From NCBI GenBank assembly GCA_963778375.1, contig CAVZTX010000004.1, positions 1-64,000 on the forward strand: DNA of 64,000 nt, in the 5' to 3' direction. A model generated the notes under the pieces. That model worked only from the letters and a program-made list of their open reading frames with translations, was not told where the DNA came from and ran no database searches. This DNA is from CAVZTX01 sp963778375. Lineage in GTDB: Bacteria; Chloroflexota; Ktedonobacteria; Ktedonobacterales; Ktedonobacteraceae. The position numbers and the translations under genes are program-made. Below are positions 1-7,935 of this stretch, in pieces (the first letter of the stretch is position 1; each line of letters opens with the position of its first letter).

Positions 1-153
1 CTGCAAGTGCAAGCCTACTCCCTACCACTCCCACAATTGCTGCTTCTCGCACAATAGTAGGAGTGGTCAGGGAGTGTGCACCATTGGTAATGCCCTTGAT
101 GGGCATCTGGCCCCACATGGAAAAATATATGCCGGAGGAAAAGGTTCAGTATC

Positions 154-681
154 CTATGCTTCATACCATGGGACAATGATGGCCCGGCCAAGGGTGTGAC
201 TGAAGAGGTTAAAGCCCAAAAGAGCTGGCGTAGCGTCCTTGCCTACACCAAGTGACTCAACGTCAACAGCATGCACGACGATGTAGTAGTGATGCGGCCC
301 ATGACCGGCAGGAGGAGCCGCGCCGATATATCCAACCGTTCCACCATCATTGCGAAGCTGAAATGCGCCTTTGGGAAGGCCTGAACCCTGCTCGTCACCA
401 ACTCCGGTGGGAAGTTCAGTGACGTTGGCCGGGATGTCAACGACTGCCCAGTGCCAGAAGCCGCTGGCGGTGGGTGCGTCGGGGTCGTACATGGTTACGA
501 CAAAACTTTTCGTTCCTTCTGGAAATCCGCTCCATGATAGTTGGGGTGAAGTATCCTGACCTCCCGCACCGAAGATACCGCTGAGGTGTGGCGTGGATAT
601 TTTCTCGCCATCTCTCACATCGGTGCTCGTCACCTGGAATGAGGAAACTTTTGGCAAGCTTTCATAAGGATTGTAACTCAT
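154..681 (-). CDS. YbhB/YbcL family Raf-kinase-inhibitor-like (PEBP) protein
   Basis: The protein has the phosphatidylethanolamine-binding-protein fold, a small cytoplasmic ligand-binding domain of uncertain bacterial role. Visible signatures are the DTSPQLSW segment, YDPDAPTASGFWHWAVVDIP (the conserved DPDAP...HW ligand-pocket motif) and GPHHYYIVVHAVD near the C-terminus. At about 175 residues it is full length for bacterial YbhB proteins. The start is placed at the ATG at 681. An upstream in-frame ATG at 705 overlaps the AAAGGAG ribosome-binding site and is less likely. The gene stands alone. A 40-bp element at 761-800 lies upstream of its promoter side and recurs inverted at 2048-2087. Family assignment is secure; the physiological ligand is unknown. 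Confidence 0.9.
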   Translation of the reverse strand: MSYNPYESLPKVSSFQVTSTDVRDGEKISTPHLSGIFGAGGQDTSPQLSWSGFPEGTKSFVVTMYDPDAPTASGFWHWAVVDIPANVTELPTGVGDEQGSGLPKGAFQLRNDGGTVGYIGAAPPAGHGPHHYYIVVHAVDVESLGVGKDATPALLGFNLFSHTLGRAIIVPWYEA

Positions 682-760
682 GGAATAAATATAGTCTCCT
701 TTCACCGAATTTCGAATGAATCAACCCGTTGATATTTTACCTTACTGTGTCATCAGTTGG

Positions 761-800
761 TAGGGGTGGAGTTAAGGTTGTTGTCACCTGCCGCAAGGTA
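761..800. repeat. 40-bp element, left copy of an inverted pair
   Basis: This 40-bp stretch reappears in inverted orientation at 2048-2087 with 36 of 40 positions identical. Read leftward it contains GTGACA, then 19 bp including AACCTTAACTCCACCCC, then TACCAA. That is a promoter-like arrangement with the long spacer typical of MerR-controlled promoters, and it points at the PEBP gene. The promoter reading is inference; the repeat itself is directly visible. Confidence 0.7.
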
Positions 801-1254
801 ACAATCAGATCCATCGAACCTCTCGGCGTTTTTTGGCAGGAGAAGACAGCATACTCCTCAAGATTTCACTGAAGCCGCTCCAGGATATCCTCGAAGGGCC
901 TTTTGATACTGTGGGGTCATTGCAGCGAGCATATACATTTCAACAGCTTGCGGCATCTGACCTTCCTTATGGTCAACGGTTGATCGACGAGAGCGAGGGA
1001 GGACACTCTGTGGATGATGAATATCTTCGAGCCTCGCACTGGCGCACTATCACCCCGTTTTTGAACAGGAACAAGATGCGAGTCCCTTCACCCAACCCAA
1101 CGAAACGTTCTAGCCAGAACGCCATCATGTTCGCCGAGCCGCGCCGGTTGAGGTAATGAATACATGGAAATATCGGGTCAATTTTTCGAGACAATACTAT
1201 CTGCAACAGCTTTTCCGTTTTTGATTGGCTACGTGAGAATAGCTTGGTGCGAAC
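801..1254. other. gene-poor stretch with one weak open frame
   Basis: An open frame at 833-1156 (107 codons) has no recognisable domain and no clear ribosome-binding site, so it is not called as a gene. Nothing else is recognisable here. Confidence 0.4.
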
Positions 1255-1271
1255 ACTTGCAATGTGCAAGT
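1255..1271. promoter_or_regulatory. palindromic operator ACTTGCA-N3-TGCAAGT
   Basis: The 7-bp arms ACTTGCA and TGCAAGT, separated by ATG, form a perfect dyad 34 bases upstream of the GTG start of the RibD-like reductase gene. The same dyad with the same 3-bp spacer lies upstream of the PPOX-family gene at 10900-10916. A dimeric repressor of the HxlR, MarR or TetR type is a reasonable guess, but no regulator gene is visible nearby. Confidence 0.65.
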
Positions 1272-1305
1272 ACATTACTGCGACATTCCTTTTCAGGAGA
1301 AAAAC

Positions 1306-1842
1306 GTGAGAAAAATAGTTGCTTCGATGCTCATGGCGATGGATGGTGTGGTTGAAAATCCAGAGTGGACTTTTCAATTTAGAAGTGAAGAATCACAAAA
1401 ATATAAATTCGATGAGCTTTTTGCCAGCGATGCACTCCTTCTGGGGCGCATCACCTATCAGGAACTTGCAGCCGGATGGCCTGGTGTTACTGGTGCATAT
1501 GGTGAGAGAATAAACACTATGCCCAAGTATGTTCCAACCACAACGTTGCAGGAAGCTGAGTGGAATGCCACCCTTATCAAGGACAATGTTGGAGAGGAAG
1601 TTACCAGATTGAAACAGGAGTCTGGTCAGGACATATTGATCTTTGGGAGCGTTGATCTCATTCACTCGCTCATGCAAGAGGATCTCATTGATGAATACCG
1701 TCTCATGGTCTTCCCCATTGTCGTAGGAAACGGGAAGCGGCTTTTTCATGCTGAGAGCCAGCAAAAGGAATTCAAACTTGTTCAATCGCACACATTCGGC
1801 TCTGGTGTCGTGGTACTCACATACGAGCCAAATCGAAAATAA
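1306..1842 (+). CDS. dihydrofolate reductase/RibD C-terminal-like family protein
   Basis: This is a small NAD(P)H-dependent reductase-fold protein of the RibD_C/YyaP-YwjB type. Signatures are the N-terminal VRKIVASMLMAMDGVVENPEW, LLLGRITYQELAAGWPG, IFGSVDLIHSLMQEDLIDEYRLMVFPIVVGNGKRLF and a terminal VVVLTYEP strand. The start is the GTG at 1306, because an AGGAGA ribosome-binding site lies 7 bases before it; the upstream ATG at 1264 lies inside the operator dyad. The encoded length (178 residues) is usual. Substrate is unknown, and family members are often linked to stress or xenobiotic response. A second paralogue is at 9755-10309. The gene is probably controlled through the dyad at 1255-1271. 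Confidence 0.88.
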   Translation: MRKIVASMLMAMDGVVENPEWTFQFRSEESQKYKFDELFASDALLLGRITYQELAAGWPGVTGAYGERINTMPKYVPTTTLQEAEWNATLIKDNVGEEVTRLKQESGQDILIFGSVDLIHSLMQEDLIDEYRLMVFPIVVGNGKRLFHAESQQKEFKLVQSHTFGSGVVVLTYEPNRK

Positions 1843-2204
1843 AGAGTAAGTGAGGAGGTATGAAATTATCAAATCATACTGAGGGATCGAGTGCCGAGAA
1901 TTGTTGGAGTCGGCACTCTCCACTCACGGCTGAGTATAGTGAGAGACATCCATGAGCACAAGGGGCAAAGGGAAAAATAGCCAAAAGAGGTAAAGTTCAC
2001 TTTCCAATGCATAAGTCGGAACTTGGCTCTCTTCTCTCTTCTGGTTCTACTTTGCGGCTGGTGACAGTAACCTTAACTCCACCCCTATACAGGGAGAGAG
2101 ATGATCCTGTCAAGGATGGGTTGGCGAACTGGCAAGACTCCTTATCGGCTCCAGTCACCACTTCTTGCTGCCTTTTTTCTTGCAAGGGGGACTTTCACCA
2201 GGTG
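1843..2204. repeat. intergenic stretch holding the right copy of the 40-bp inverted element
   Basis: The right copy of the 40-bp element occupies 2048-2087. Read rightward it has GTGACA, a 19-bp spacer and TATACA, again promoter-like, but no rightward gene follows before the leftward DinB gene. Nothing else is recognisable in this stretch. Confidence 0.55.
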
Positions 2205-2711
2205 TCACTCACCATATAAGTCGGTGTTAGATGGGGCAGGAAGGCCGTGCATACCAAGGGAATAGGCGATCTCGCCGCCGTGATGGAGGTCGTGTTGCAG
2301 GACATGCCAGAGAACCCAGCCGCGGCTGAGGGAGTAGATCTTGCCGTTCCACTCATCCTGAACAGTGGACCGCAAATCCGCGAGCGTATAGCGTCCCAGG
2401 ACATCTTGGATGACCCGCCAGGTGTGTTCCAATCCACTCACCAGTTCCTCCGCTGAACGTGGCGGACTCTCAGGCTCGCCCCACGTCGTAAACGCGCGCA
2501 ACTCCTCACCTCCCTCTTCCAACTGATAATGAAACCACCCGGCCCGCACCGCAATGATATGATGCGCCAGCTCTTCGATGGAACGCAGATTCGGCGCGGC
2601 ACGGAGCGCAAGCTGCTCCGGCGTGAGTCGAGCGAGAGCCCTGCTCAAGTGCTTCTGGTAGTTTTGCCAGCCCTCGGTAAAGAAGGCCAGCGTTTCGCTT
2701 GTTTCGCTCAT
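2205..2711 (-). CDS. DinB-fold (DUF664/DfsB-like) protein
   Basis: A four-helix-bundle DinB-superfamily protein of 168 residues. The metal-site histidines typical of the family are visible: SIEELAHHIIAVRAGWFHY near residues 45-60 and LWHVLQHDLHHGGEIAYSLG near residues 135-155. DinB proteins are metal-binding and are often thiol transferases or damage-induced proteins; the specific reaction is not predictable here. The ATG at 2711 (MSETSETL) is preferred over the in-frame ATG at 2744 because the protein then begins at the usual place. The gene is monocistronic and leftward. A second, divergent DinB-fold gene is at 3696-4271. Confidence 0.87.
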   Translation of the reverse strand: MSETSETLAFFTEGWQNYQKHLSRALARLTPEQLALRAAPNLRSIEELAHHIIAVRAGWFHYQLEEGGEELRAFTTWGEPESPPRSAEELVSGLEHTWRVIQDVLGRYTLADLRSTVQDEWNGKIYSLSRGWVLWHVLQHDLHHGGEIAYSLGMHGLPAPSNTDLYGE

Positions 2712-2744
2712 CGTGTCACTCCCTGTCGATACAATTCGGTACAA

Positions 2745-3239
2745 TTTCTTCTCGACCTCATGTCGTTCAGAAAACAGAACTGGGCAAGAAAACGTCCGTC
2801 TTTTCTTCTTTCTTTGAAGAACATTCAGAATCGGAAACCCGTGAAGTGGGCACGACCCGCTTTCCGGCTTAAGACCGCGTCACCGTCGCTACAGGATCGC
2901 GGGTGGGTTTGCGCCGCCCTACTCGCAGACCCCGCGTGGCATGGGTCTTACACGGGTAGGTGTTTTGCAAGAGACTCTACCGGTCTGTAGAGGCAGGGGT
3001 GGCTGGGAGCGGTGCGGGGCCCCTTGCGGGAACCCTGTCTGGGGGACAGGTAACCTTTCGGCCGCCCCACCTCTCAGGCAGTGCTAAGAGCTTTGTCTAA
3101 CCTACTCGTTATTGCCTTGCGGGTGCCTTTCGGCCGCCCTACCTCTCAGGCCTTTTCTCTAAGAAACCTCCCCGTGTAAGCCCTTGCGGGTGCCTTAGGT
3201 CCGTGCAGGCTACCGCGCAGGTGGCTTCTGCACTGAAAA
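2745..3239. other. gene-free, GC-rich stretch with small palindromic repeats
   Basis: No convincing coding region is present. The stretch contains two copies of a CGGCCGCC(C/T)(A/T)CCTCTCAGGC motif (about 3060 and 3130). Several half-elements of the form AAACCTCCC(C/T)GTGTAAG occur at about 3165 and 3236, related to the hairpin at 20733-20775. It looks like an accumulation of non-autonomous repeat debris. Confidence 0.5.
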
Positions 3240-3574
3240 ACCTCCCTGTGTAAGGTAGCGTGGGTTGTGGTCGCTGATGTTGTTCCTGTTGCCCGGCTGG
3301 CCCAGTCTCTAGCCCAAGACGAACACGTAACCGATACGCGGAGCCAACCAGATAACCAGAGCCCCCTGATGCGCGAGAGGGAAGCATCAGACAGGTCAAG
3401 CAGAAGGAGCAGGGCGGAAAGCGGTTATCAAGGGCCGCGTAAAACCCTGTGCTTGAGCACTAGGGATAGAAGCGGCCTCGCTTCACTTGAACAAGCGTAC
3501 CACATATGGTATCATCTAAGCAGGAACCCCCCGTGAGGGAGGAATCCCCGGGTCTTGAGACCTGGGGAAGACGT
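3240..3574 (+). ncRNA. orphan omega-RNA-like right end of an IS605/IS1341-type element
   Basis: The stretch ends in the hairpin CCCCGGGTCT-TG-AGACCTGGGG (3546-3566) followed by AAGACGTCC. This matches the usual form of TnpB-associated omega RNA 3' ends, in which a GC-rich terminal hairpin is followed directly by a short conserved tail and then the guide. Upstream, CTGATGC...GCATCAG (about 3368-3391) gives another stem. Part of it is also open as an 89-codon frame resembling the tail of a TnpB gene. No tnpB catalytic region is present, so this is a solo right end. The guide position would fall at about 3575 onward, in the leader of the next gene. The call rests on pattern resemblance. Confidence 0.45.
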
Positions 3575-3695
3575 CCACAACATGCCGATGTATTGTTTCG
3601 TAGACGTGGGCCGACCCTCTTGCCTATCGCCTCTCGGCCTGGCAGAGTCGTCTGGACACGCCTTGTGCTTCCCACTGGTTTCTAGGAGGGTCATC

Positions 3696-4271
3696 ATGCC
3701 AACTCGCGCAGAGATTTTGGACACACTTGCGGCATCGCAGACGCAGGTCATGGCGTTTTTTCAAGGGCTGAGCCCGCAAGACCTGGAGCGCCCGGCAACG
3801 GCGAGTGATGTTCCCGGAGCAGCTCCGTGGCGCGCCAAGGATCATTTTGCTCACCTGGTGAAAAGCGAGCGCAACATCCAGCAATTACTGCGCCGTACAC
3901 TCGCCGGCGATACTCGAGACGTTCTATTACGCCTTCAATACCCGGCGGGAATGCCGTTGCCGGGCATCCTGGGCGATCTGAGCGCGCTGACCCCGGAGGA
4001 GGAGGAGCGGCTGGAGATGGCCGTCGCCAACGTCAATCAAACCTATGTGAACGCGCACCATGACGACAGTATGGAGATGCTGGCAGCGGATTACCTGGCT
4101 GCGCGGCAGGACACAGTGAACCTCCTGCACCAGTTCACCGATGAGCAGCTGGCCACTCCGGTGCCCACCGTCGTCGGTGACCAGGCCGCTGGTAACTTGT
4201 TTGCCGGGAGAGCGGGGCATGCGGCTGAGCACATTACCTGGATTGAGGAAGGATTTCGTCAGGGCGTGTGA
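3696..4271 (+). CDS. DinB-fold/ClbS-DfsB-like family protein
   Basis: This 191-residue DinB-superfamily protein begins MPTRAEILDTLAASQTQVMAFFQGLSPQDLERP, with APWRAKDHFAHLVKSERN supplying the first histidine region and AGRAGHAAEHITWIEEGFR the last. It resembles the ClbS/DfsB branch with its N-terminal Ser/Thr-rich turn and helical bundle. The start is well set by the AGGAGG at 3684-3689, seven bases before the ATG. It is oddly placed: an omega-RNA-like right end reads toward it from the left, and a second one (4269-4390, opposite strand) has its 3' edge exactly on its TGA stop. That suggests an element inserted at the end of the gene. Confidence 0.85.
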   Translation: MPTRAEILDTLAASQTQVMAFFQGLSPQDLERPATASDVPGAAPWRAKDHFAHLVKSERNIQQLLRRTLAGDTRDVLLRLQYPAGMPLPGILGDLSALTPEEEERLEMAVANVNQTYVNAHHDDSMEMLAADYLAARQDTVNLLHQFTDEQLATPVPTVVGDQAAGNLFAGRAGHAAEHITWIEEGFRQGV

Positions 4272-4390
4272 CACTCCCCGAAGCTTGTGCCGGGGGCTTC
4301 TCGGCTCACGCCGAGCTATGTGCGGGGTGTCCGCCCGAACTACTGCGCCAAGGGCGCAGATACTTCACCTGCAAGGGCCAGGCAACGCCC
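4269..4390 (-). ncRNA. second orphan omega-RNA-like right end (opposite orientation)
   Basis: Read on the minus strand, this stretch has three stems in a row: CTGCGCC/GGCGCAG (4350-4366), GCGG/CCGC, and CTCGGC/GCCGAG (about 4299-4314). It then runs GAAGCCCCCGGC, a short loop, CTTCGGGGAGTGTCAC. The GCCCCCGGC...GGGGAGTGTCA pattern is the usual terminal hairpin and tail of IS605/IS1341 omega RNAs. GACACTCCCCG also pairs with CGGGGTGTC 45 bases away. No tnpB is attached. The implied guide would be the complement of the 3' end of the DinB-fold gene. Assignment is by resemblance only. Confidence 0.45.
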
Positions 4391-4391
4391 A

Positions 4392-4505
4392 TCACGGCAT
4401 AAACCGTTTCCAATGGCCTTCGGAGACAACTTCGACGACGCCATCGATCACTTTGATGGCGGTCTGATCATCAATCGCGTACCCCGGCACCTGCACGCTG
4501 GCGGC
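4392..4505 (-). pseudogene. C-terminal fragment of a peptidase E (S51)-like protein
   Basis: The minus strand encodes ANAEKWAASVQVPGYAIDD followed by QTAIKVIDGVVEVVSEGHW and KRFMP before a TGA at 4392-4394. PGYAIDD...A...V(D)G...EVVS is the usual C-terminal signature of the type-1 glutamine-amidotransferase-like peptidase E family. A stop (TAG) directly precedes the preserved part and no upstream portion is found, so this is a relic. It was probably cut when the neighbouring omega-RNA-bearing element arrived. Confidence 0.45.
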
Positions 4506-4978
4506 CCATTTTTCTGCATTGGCCTACGTAGATGGGAAGTTCAAACTGGCAAACGTTGGGTGTCCAAACAGGCTAACATCCTCTTGATTCCTTGTAAACT
4601 TTTGGGGATGAGGTACGCCTGAAACATGCATCATTGTCTCGCAAAGGCAAGGGGAGACCTTGACAACAGAAATAGCATTATGTTATATAATAGTTAGCAA
4701 ATTGTGATATTCCTTGATGTGTTGTTTCACTGGACACCTGGCGCGCAAAGCGGCCGAGGGGCACGGTAAAATGACGAAGAAGCTCGTTTTCCAGGCGTAA
4801 AGGAGACAAGGAACATGCTCTTGATACCGAGATCTTGTTGCTGGTACTCGGAATGTTTGCCCCTGGTGTCTATCTGGCCTGTCAGCGGCAAAATTGCTAG
4901 TTGTCAGACAGAGCTATAATCGGGATTCATGTTTTATACACATCCCCAGCTGTCACTGAGACTCAGAAGGAGTTGAAG
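4506..4978. promoter_or_regulatory. intergenic region with a sigma-70-like promoter
   Basis: TTGACA at 4660-4665 and TATATA/TATAAT at 4684-4691 (18 to 20 bp spacing) form a good rightward promoter in an AT-rich patch about 290 bases before the lipoprotein gene. No gene is recognisable in between. Confidence 0.5.
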
Positions 4979-6574
4979 ATGCCTATCTTGAAACGACCCG
5001 GCACATGGAGAGGTTTTGTGGCCGCCCTGGTACTCGCTGCCTTGCTCGCAGCGTGCGGCGGCTCGCCATCAGCGCAAGGCACCCCTACGCCGCAAGGCAC
5101 CCCTACACCGCTGCCATGCAATACGTCGGCTGCAGCCAGTGCTACATCTGTACCGCCCGGTGCCCCCGTGGAGGATATCTGCTACGCGACGGAGTGGCCC
5201 TCCCCGAATGAGAACCTGTACAACACGCGGGTCGCGCACTCAACCATTGCTTCGACAAACGTGTCGAAGCTGGGGATGGCCTGGACGATGCCACTCCAAG
5301 GCAAAGGTGCAACTGGTTGGGACGTTGCCAATCCGGTGATTGCCAACGGCATCGCCTATCTTCAGGATGGGGCTTCGAATGTGATCGCGGTGCAGTATGC
5401 GACTGGCCGGGTACTCTGGACACACACGTACAACGCTCCGGATTATGGGCCAAACGGCGTGACCATCGCCAATGGCAGGATCTACGGCGTCACAGCGAGT
5501 GGAGTGTTCGCCCTTGATGCGCACACAGGTCAACAAGTGTGGTATAATACGCAACTCGCGACAGGCCAGGTCAACTTCGACATCGCCCCACAGGTGGCCA
5601 ACGGGAAGGTCTTCGTCTCATCGGCGCTCACCTTTGGTGGCGGCATCATCTATGCCCTCAACGCCGCCACCGGTGCCACGCTCTGGAGCTTCCAGACTGT
5701 GGTGGATAAGGTCAGTCAGCAGCTCAAAGCGACCGCAGGAGGTGCCTGGGATGCCTTGCTGATCGGCCCGGATAACTCCGTCTACGCGGGCATCGGCAAT
5801 CCCTATCTCTCGCTCCAGCAGGCGCAGGCGACCCCCAGCCGCCAATTGTACACGGATAGTATCGTCAAGCTCAATCAAACGACGGGTCACTTGGAATGGT
5901 ATTACCAGGCCTTCCCCGACGACTTTCATGACTGGGACCTGCAGATCTCGCCCATCTACACCACTACCGCGGCCGGGCGCCCGGTGGTGCTCGCCGCCGG
6001 CAAAGGCGGGTTCGTGTTCGCCTTCGACGCCGCGAGCGGTCAGTTGCTCTGGAAGACGGCGGTCGGTATCCATAACGGACATGACAACGATGATCAACTG
6101 GCCCTCGACGGCACACTCCATCTACAGACCCCGTACACGCTGGAACCAGGAGAAGCCGGCGGGGTGGAGACGAACATGGCGGCTGCGGACGGCATGGTGT
6201 ATGTGCCAGTTGATAACCTGCCAGAAACGGTCGCGACTGCCACAGCCCCGGTTGGCACGTCAAACTTTTTCCAGGGCAAAGGTGAGATGGTGGCCATCGA
6301 CATCGCCACAGGGAAGCCACGCTGGGCAACCCAACTGCCACAATCGCTGTTTGGAGGGGCGACGGTCTCCAATGATCTCGTGTTTACGACCACGTTCACC
6401 GGCGAACTCATAGCGCTCTCGCGCCAGGATGGATCGGTCGTCTGGACGGCGCAACTCCCGGCCGGCTCGAATGCGACGTTGGCCATCGTTGGGAATACGC
6501 TGCTCGCTGGGGCAGGCATCCCACTGACGGCGACGCAGCACCCAGTGGTAGTAGCCTATCGACTTGGCACGTAG
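4979..6574 (+). CDS. PQQ-binding-like beta-propeller lipoprotein
   Basis: A 531-residue exported protein. Residues 1-25 form a lipoprotein signal (FVAALVLAALLAACGG, lipobox LAAC) followed by a Thr/Pro-rich linker. The rest is a series of beta-propeller blades with the tryptophan-docking style motifs ATGRVLWTHTY, DAHTGQQVWYN, NAATGATLWSF, AASGQLLWKT, ATGKPRWATQL and DGSVVWTAQL. This is the quinoprotein alcohol dehydrogenase/PQQ-repeat superfamily. Whether it binds PQQ is not certain; many such lipoproteins are structural or sensor proteins. The ATG at 4979 is chosen because it gives a proper signal peptide and has AGGAG 6-10 bases upstream. The gene is monocistronic. Confidence 0.88.
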   Translation: MPILKRPGTWRGFVAALVLAALLAACGGSPSAQGTPTPQGTPTPLPCNTSAAASATSVPPGAPVEDICYATEWPSPNENLYNTRVAHSTIASTNVSKLGMAWTMPLQGKGATGWDVANPVIANGIAYLQDGASNVIAVQYATGRVLWTHTYNAPDYGPNGVTIANGRIYGVTASGVFALDAHTGQQVWYNTQLATGQVNFDIAPQVANGKVFVSSALTFGGGIIYALNAATGATLWSFQTVVDKVSQQLKATAGGAWDALLIGPDNSVYAGIGNPYLSLQQAQATPSRQLYTDSIVKLNQTTGHLEWYYQAFPDDFHDWDLQISPIYTTTAAGRPVVLAAGKGGFVFAFDAASGQLLWKTAVGIHNGHDNDDQLALDGTLHLQTPYTLEPGEAGGVETNMAAADGMVYVPVDNLPETVATATAPVGTSNFFQGKGEMVAIDIATGKPRWATQLPQSLFGGATVSNDLVFTTTFTGELIALSRQDGSVVWTAQLPAGSNATLAIVGNTLLAGAGIPLTATQHPVVVAYRLGT

Positions 6575-6835
6575 GGGCGTCGAACTCAGCGCTCGGTGCA
6601 AAGCGCACCGTTGGTTGAGGAAGAAGGGGTATGTGACAGTTGCTCTTTTGGATGGTCTATTATAGACTATCCCTATCTTTGTAACCGGATTTTGACGGGA
6701 CGACAAGAATAGCTTTGGGGAAGAGGTCGCAGATGGTGACATCTGAACACTGATGCATATCTTGATAGTCCTAGCCTCTGCTCAACAGCAGCATGGGCAC
6801 ATGATGGGCCAACAAAGAAAGAAGAGGTGGAACCT

Positions 6836-7228
6836 ATGTTTCGTAGTATCGCTGCGACGGTGATGTTTGTCAAAGATATGGATACATGTAAGACGTTTTA
6901 TCGGGATACGCTCGGCCTTGAGGTGACAGAGTACGATCCCAAGCATGTCGCTGTCCATATGGACAACGTATACTTCCTCCTGCTGGAGGTAGGAGCCGCC
7001 GCCCACATGATCCATACGCAAGAGTTTGAGCTGAAGATCGAGGGTGGGCCACGCGGGCTCCTGGCCGCTGGGGTGGAGGATGTCGATGCCGCCTACCAGA
7101 TGCTGATCGCCAAGGGGGTTCGGTTTCTCCGCCCTCCAACCGACCAGCCCTGGGGGCTGCGCACAGCGTACTTTGCCGATCCCGAAGGCAACCTCTGGGA
7201 GATCAACCACTCCATTGACGCGAAGTGA
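6836..7228 (+). CDS. VOC family (glyoxalase/bleomycin-resistance-like) protein
   Basis: A 130-residue single-domain vicinal-oxygen-chelate protein. It has the paired beta-alpha-beta-beta-beta modules: SIAATVMFVKDMDTCKTFYRDTLGLEV at the N-terminus, and EDVDAAYQMLIAKGVRFLRPP followed by GLRTAYFADPEGNLWEINH at the C-terminus. The DPEGNLWEI glutamate is the usual metal ligand. The substrate cannot be predicted. The ATG at 6836 is favoured over the GTG at 6827, because the AGAGG at 6823-6827 sits at the right distance. The stop lies about 80 bases before the IS607 transposase, so the element inserted just behind this gene. Confidence 0.87.
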   Translation: MFRSIAATVMFVKDMDTCKTFYRDTLGLEVTEYDPKHVAVHMDNVYFLLLEVGAAAHMIHTQEFELKIEGGPRGLLAAGVEDVDAAYQMLIAKGVRFLRPPTDQPWGLRTAYFADPEGNLWEINHSIDAK

Positions 7229-7305
7229 GACGGGAGAATCGAAGCCGTTCTGTGGCACGCTTTGACGATCAAAACGCTGTCAATAGCTCGTATGCTCGGA
7301 AAGAG

Positions 7306-7935
7306 ATGATGGCCAAACGAGAACCAAAGCTCTTACGCTTGAGTGTCGCTGCCCATGAACTGGGCCTACATCCCATCACCGTTCGGCGTTGGATTAAAGC
7401 CGGTCGTATTCAGGTGGTGCCCATGGGCCGCGAGGTCCGTATCCCGCGCACCGAGATTGAACGGATGGTAGGCAAACTCGATGGGCGTCTCTTGGTGCTG
7501 TATGCCAGAGTCAGCGGACATGGACAAAAAACGGATCTGGAAACGCAGCTTCAACGCCTGCAAGCCTGGGCCGCGACCGAGCGCAAGGGCGTTGGGACAC
7601 TCGTGCTCTCTGATATTGGCTCTGGGCTGAAAGCGGGACGACGGCACTTGCAACGCCTGCTCAAGCTCGTCTGTGAGGACAAAGTGGCCGAGGTGGCGAT
7701 CACCTATGAGGATCGGCTCACGCGCTTCGGGCAAGAATATTTGGAAACGCTGTTTGCCTGCTTTGATGTGACGCTGACTGTCTTGGAGCCAGGAGAGGAA
7801 AAAACGCCAGAGCAAGAGTTAACCGACGATTTACTTGCGTTGATTGCCTCGTTTTCTGGTCGGCTTTATGGGATGAGATCGCACAAGCAAAAGGAGCTGC
7901 TGCAATGCGCACAAGCCGTACTCACCAGCTCCTAA
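7306..7935 (+). CDS. tnpA: IS607 family serine recombinase TnpA
   Basis: The N-terminal part (LRLSVAAHELGLHPITVRRWIKAGRIQ) is the MerR-like winged HTH that IS607 recombinases use to recognise DNA. After a short linker comes the resolvase catalytic domain: LLVLYARVSGHGQKTDLETQ carries the nucleophilic serine (about residue 70), DIGSGLKAGRRHLQRLL the R-x-G-region arginines, and YEDRLTRFGQEYLE the conserved E/DRLxRFG motif. A tail enriched in charged residues ends in QELTDDLLALIASFSGRLYGMRSHK. The enzyme cuts and rejoins DNA through a phosphoserine intermediate to move the element. The start is the ATG at 7306. The 3' end overlaps tnpB by 31 bases, implying translational coupling. Confidence 0.92.
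   Translation: MMAKREPKLLRLSVAAHELGLHPITVRRWIKAGRIQVVPMGREVRIPRTEIERMVGKLDGRLLVLYARVSGHGQKTDLETQLQRLQAWAATERKGVGTLVLSDIGSGLKAGRRHLQRLLKLVCEDKVAEVAITYEDRLTRFGQEYLETLFACFDVTLTVLEPGEEKTPEQELTDDLLALIASFSGRLYGMRSHKQKELLQCAQAVLTSS

Noticed and set aside
1..153. Imperfect inverted repeat CTCCCTACCACTCC...GGAGTGGTCAGGGAG at the left edge
   Set aside because: Cut by the window edge; cannot be told from an ordinary hairpin.
833..1156. 107-codon ORF
   Set aside because: No domain, weak start and ordinary intergenic composition.
2745..3260. Group II intron or rRNA-like structured RNA
   Set aside because: GC-rich repeats are present but no domain V-like hairpin, reverse transcriptase or rRNA signature.
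4287..4622. 111-codon ORF on the plus strand
   Set aside because: It overlaps the opposite-strand omega-RNA-like stems and the peptidase E relic, which explain the sequence better.
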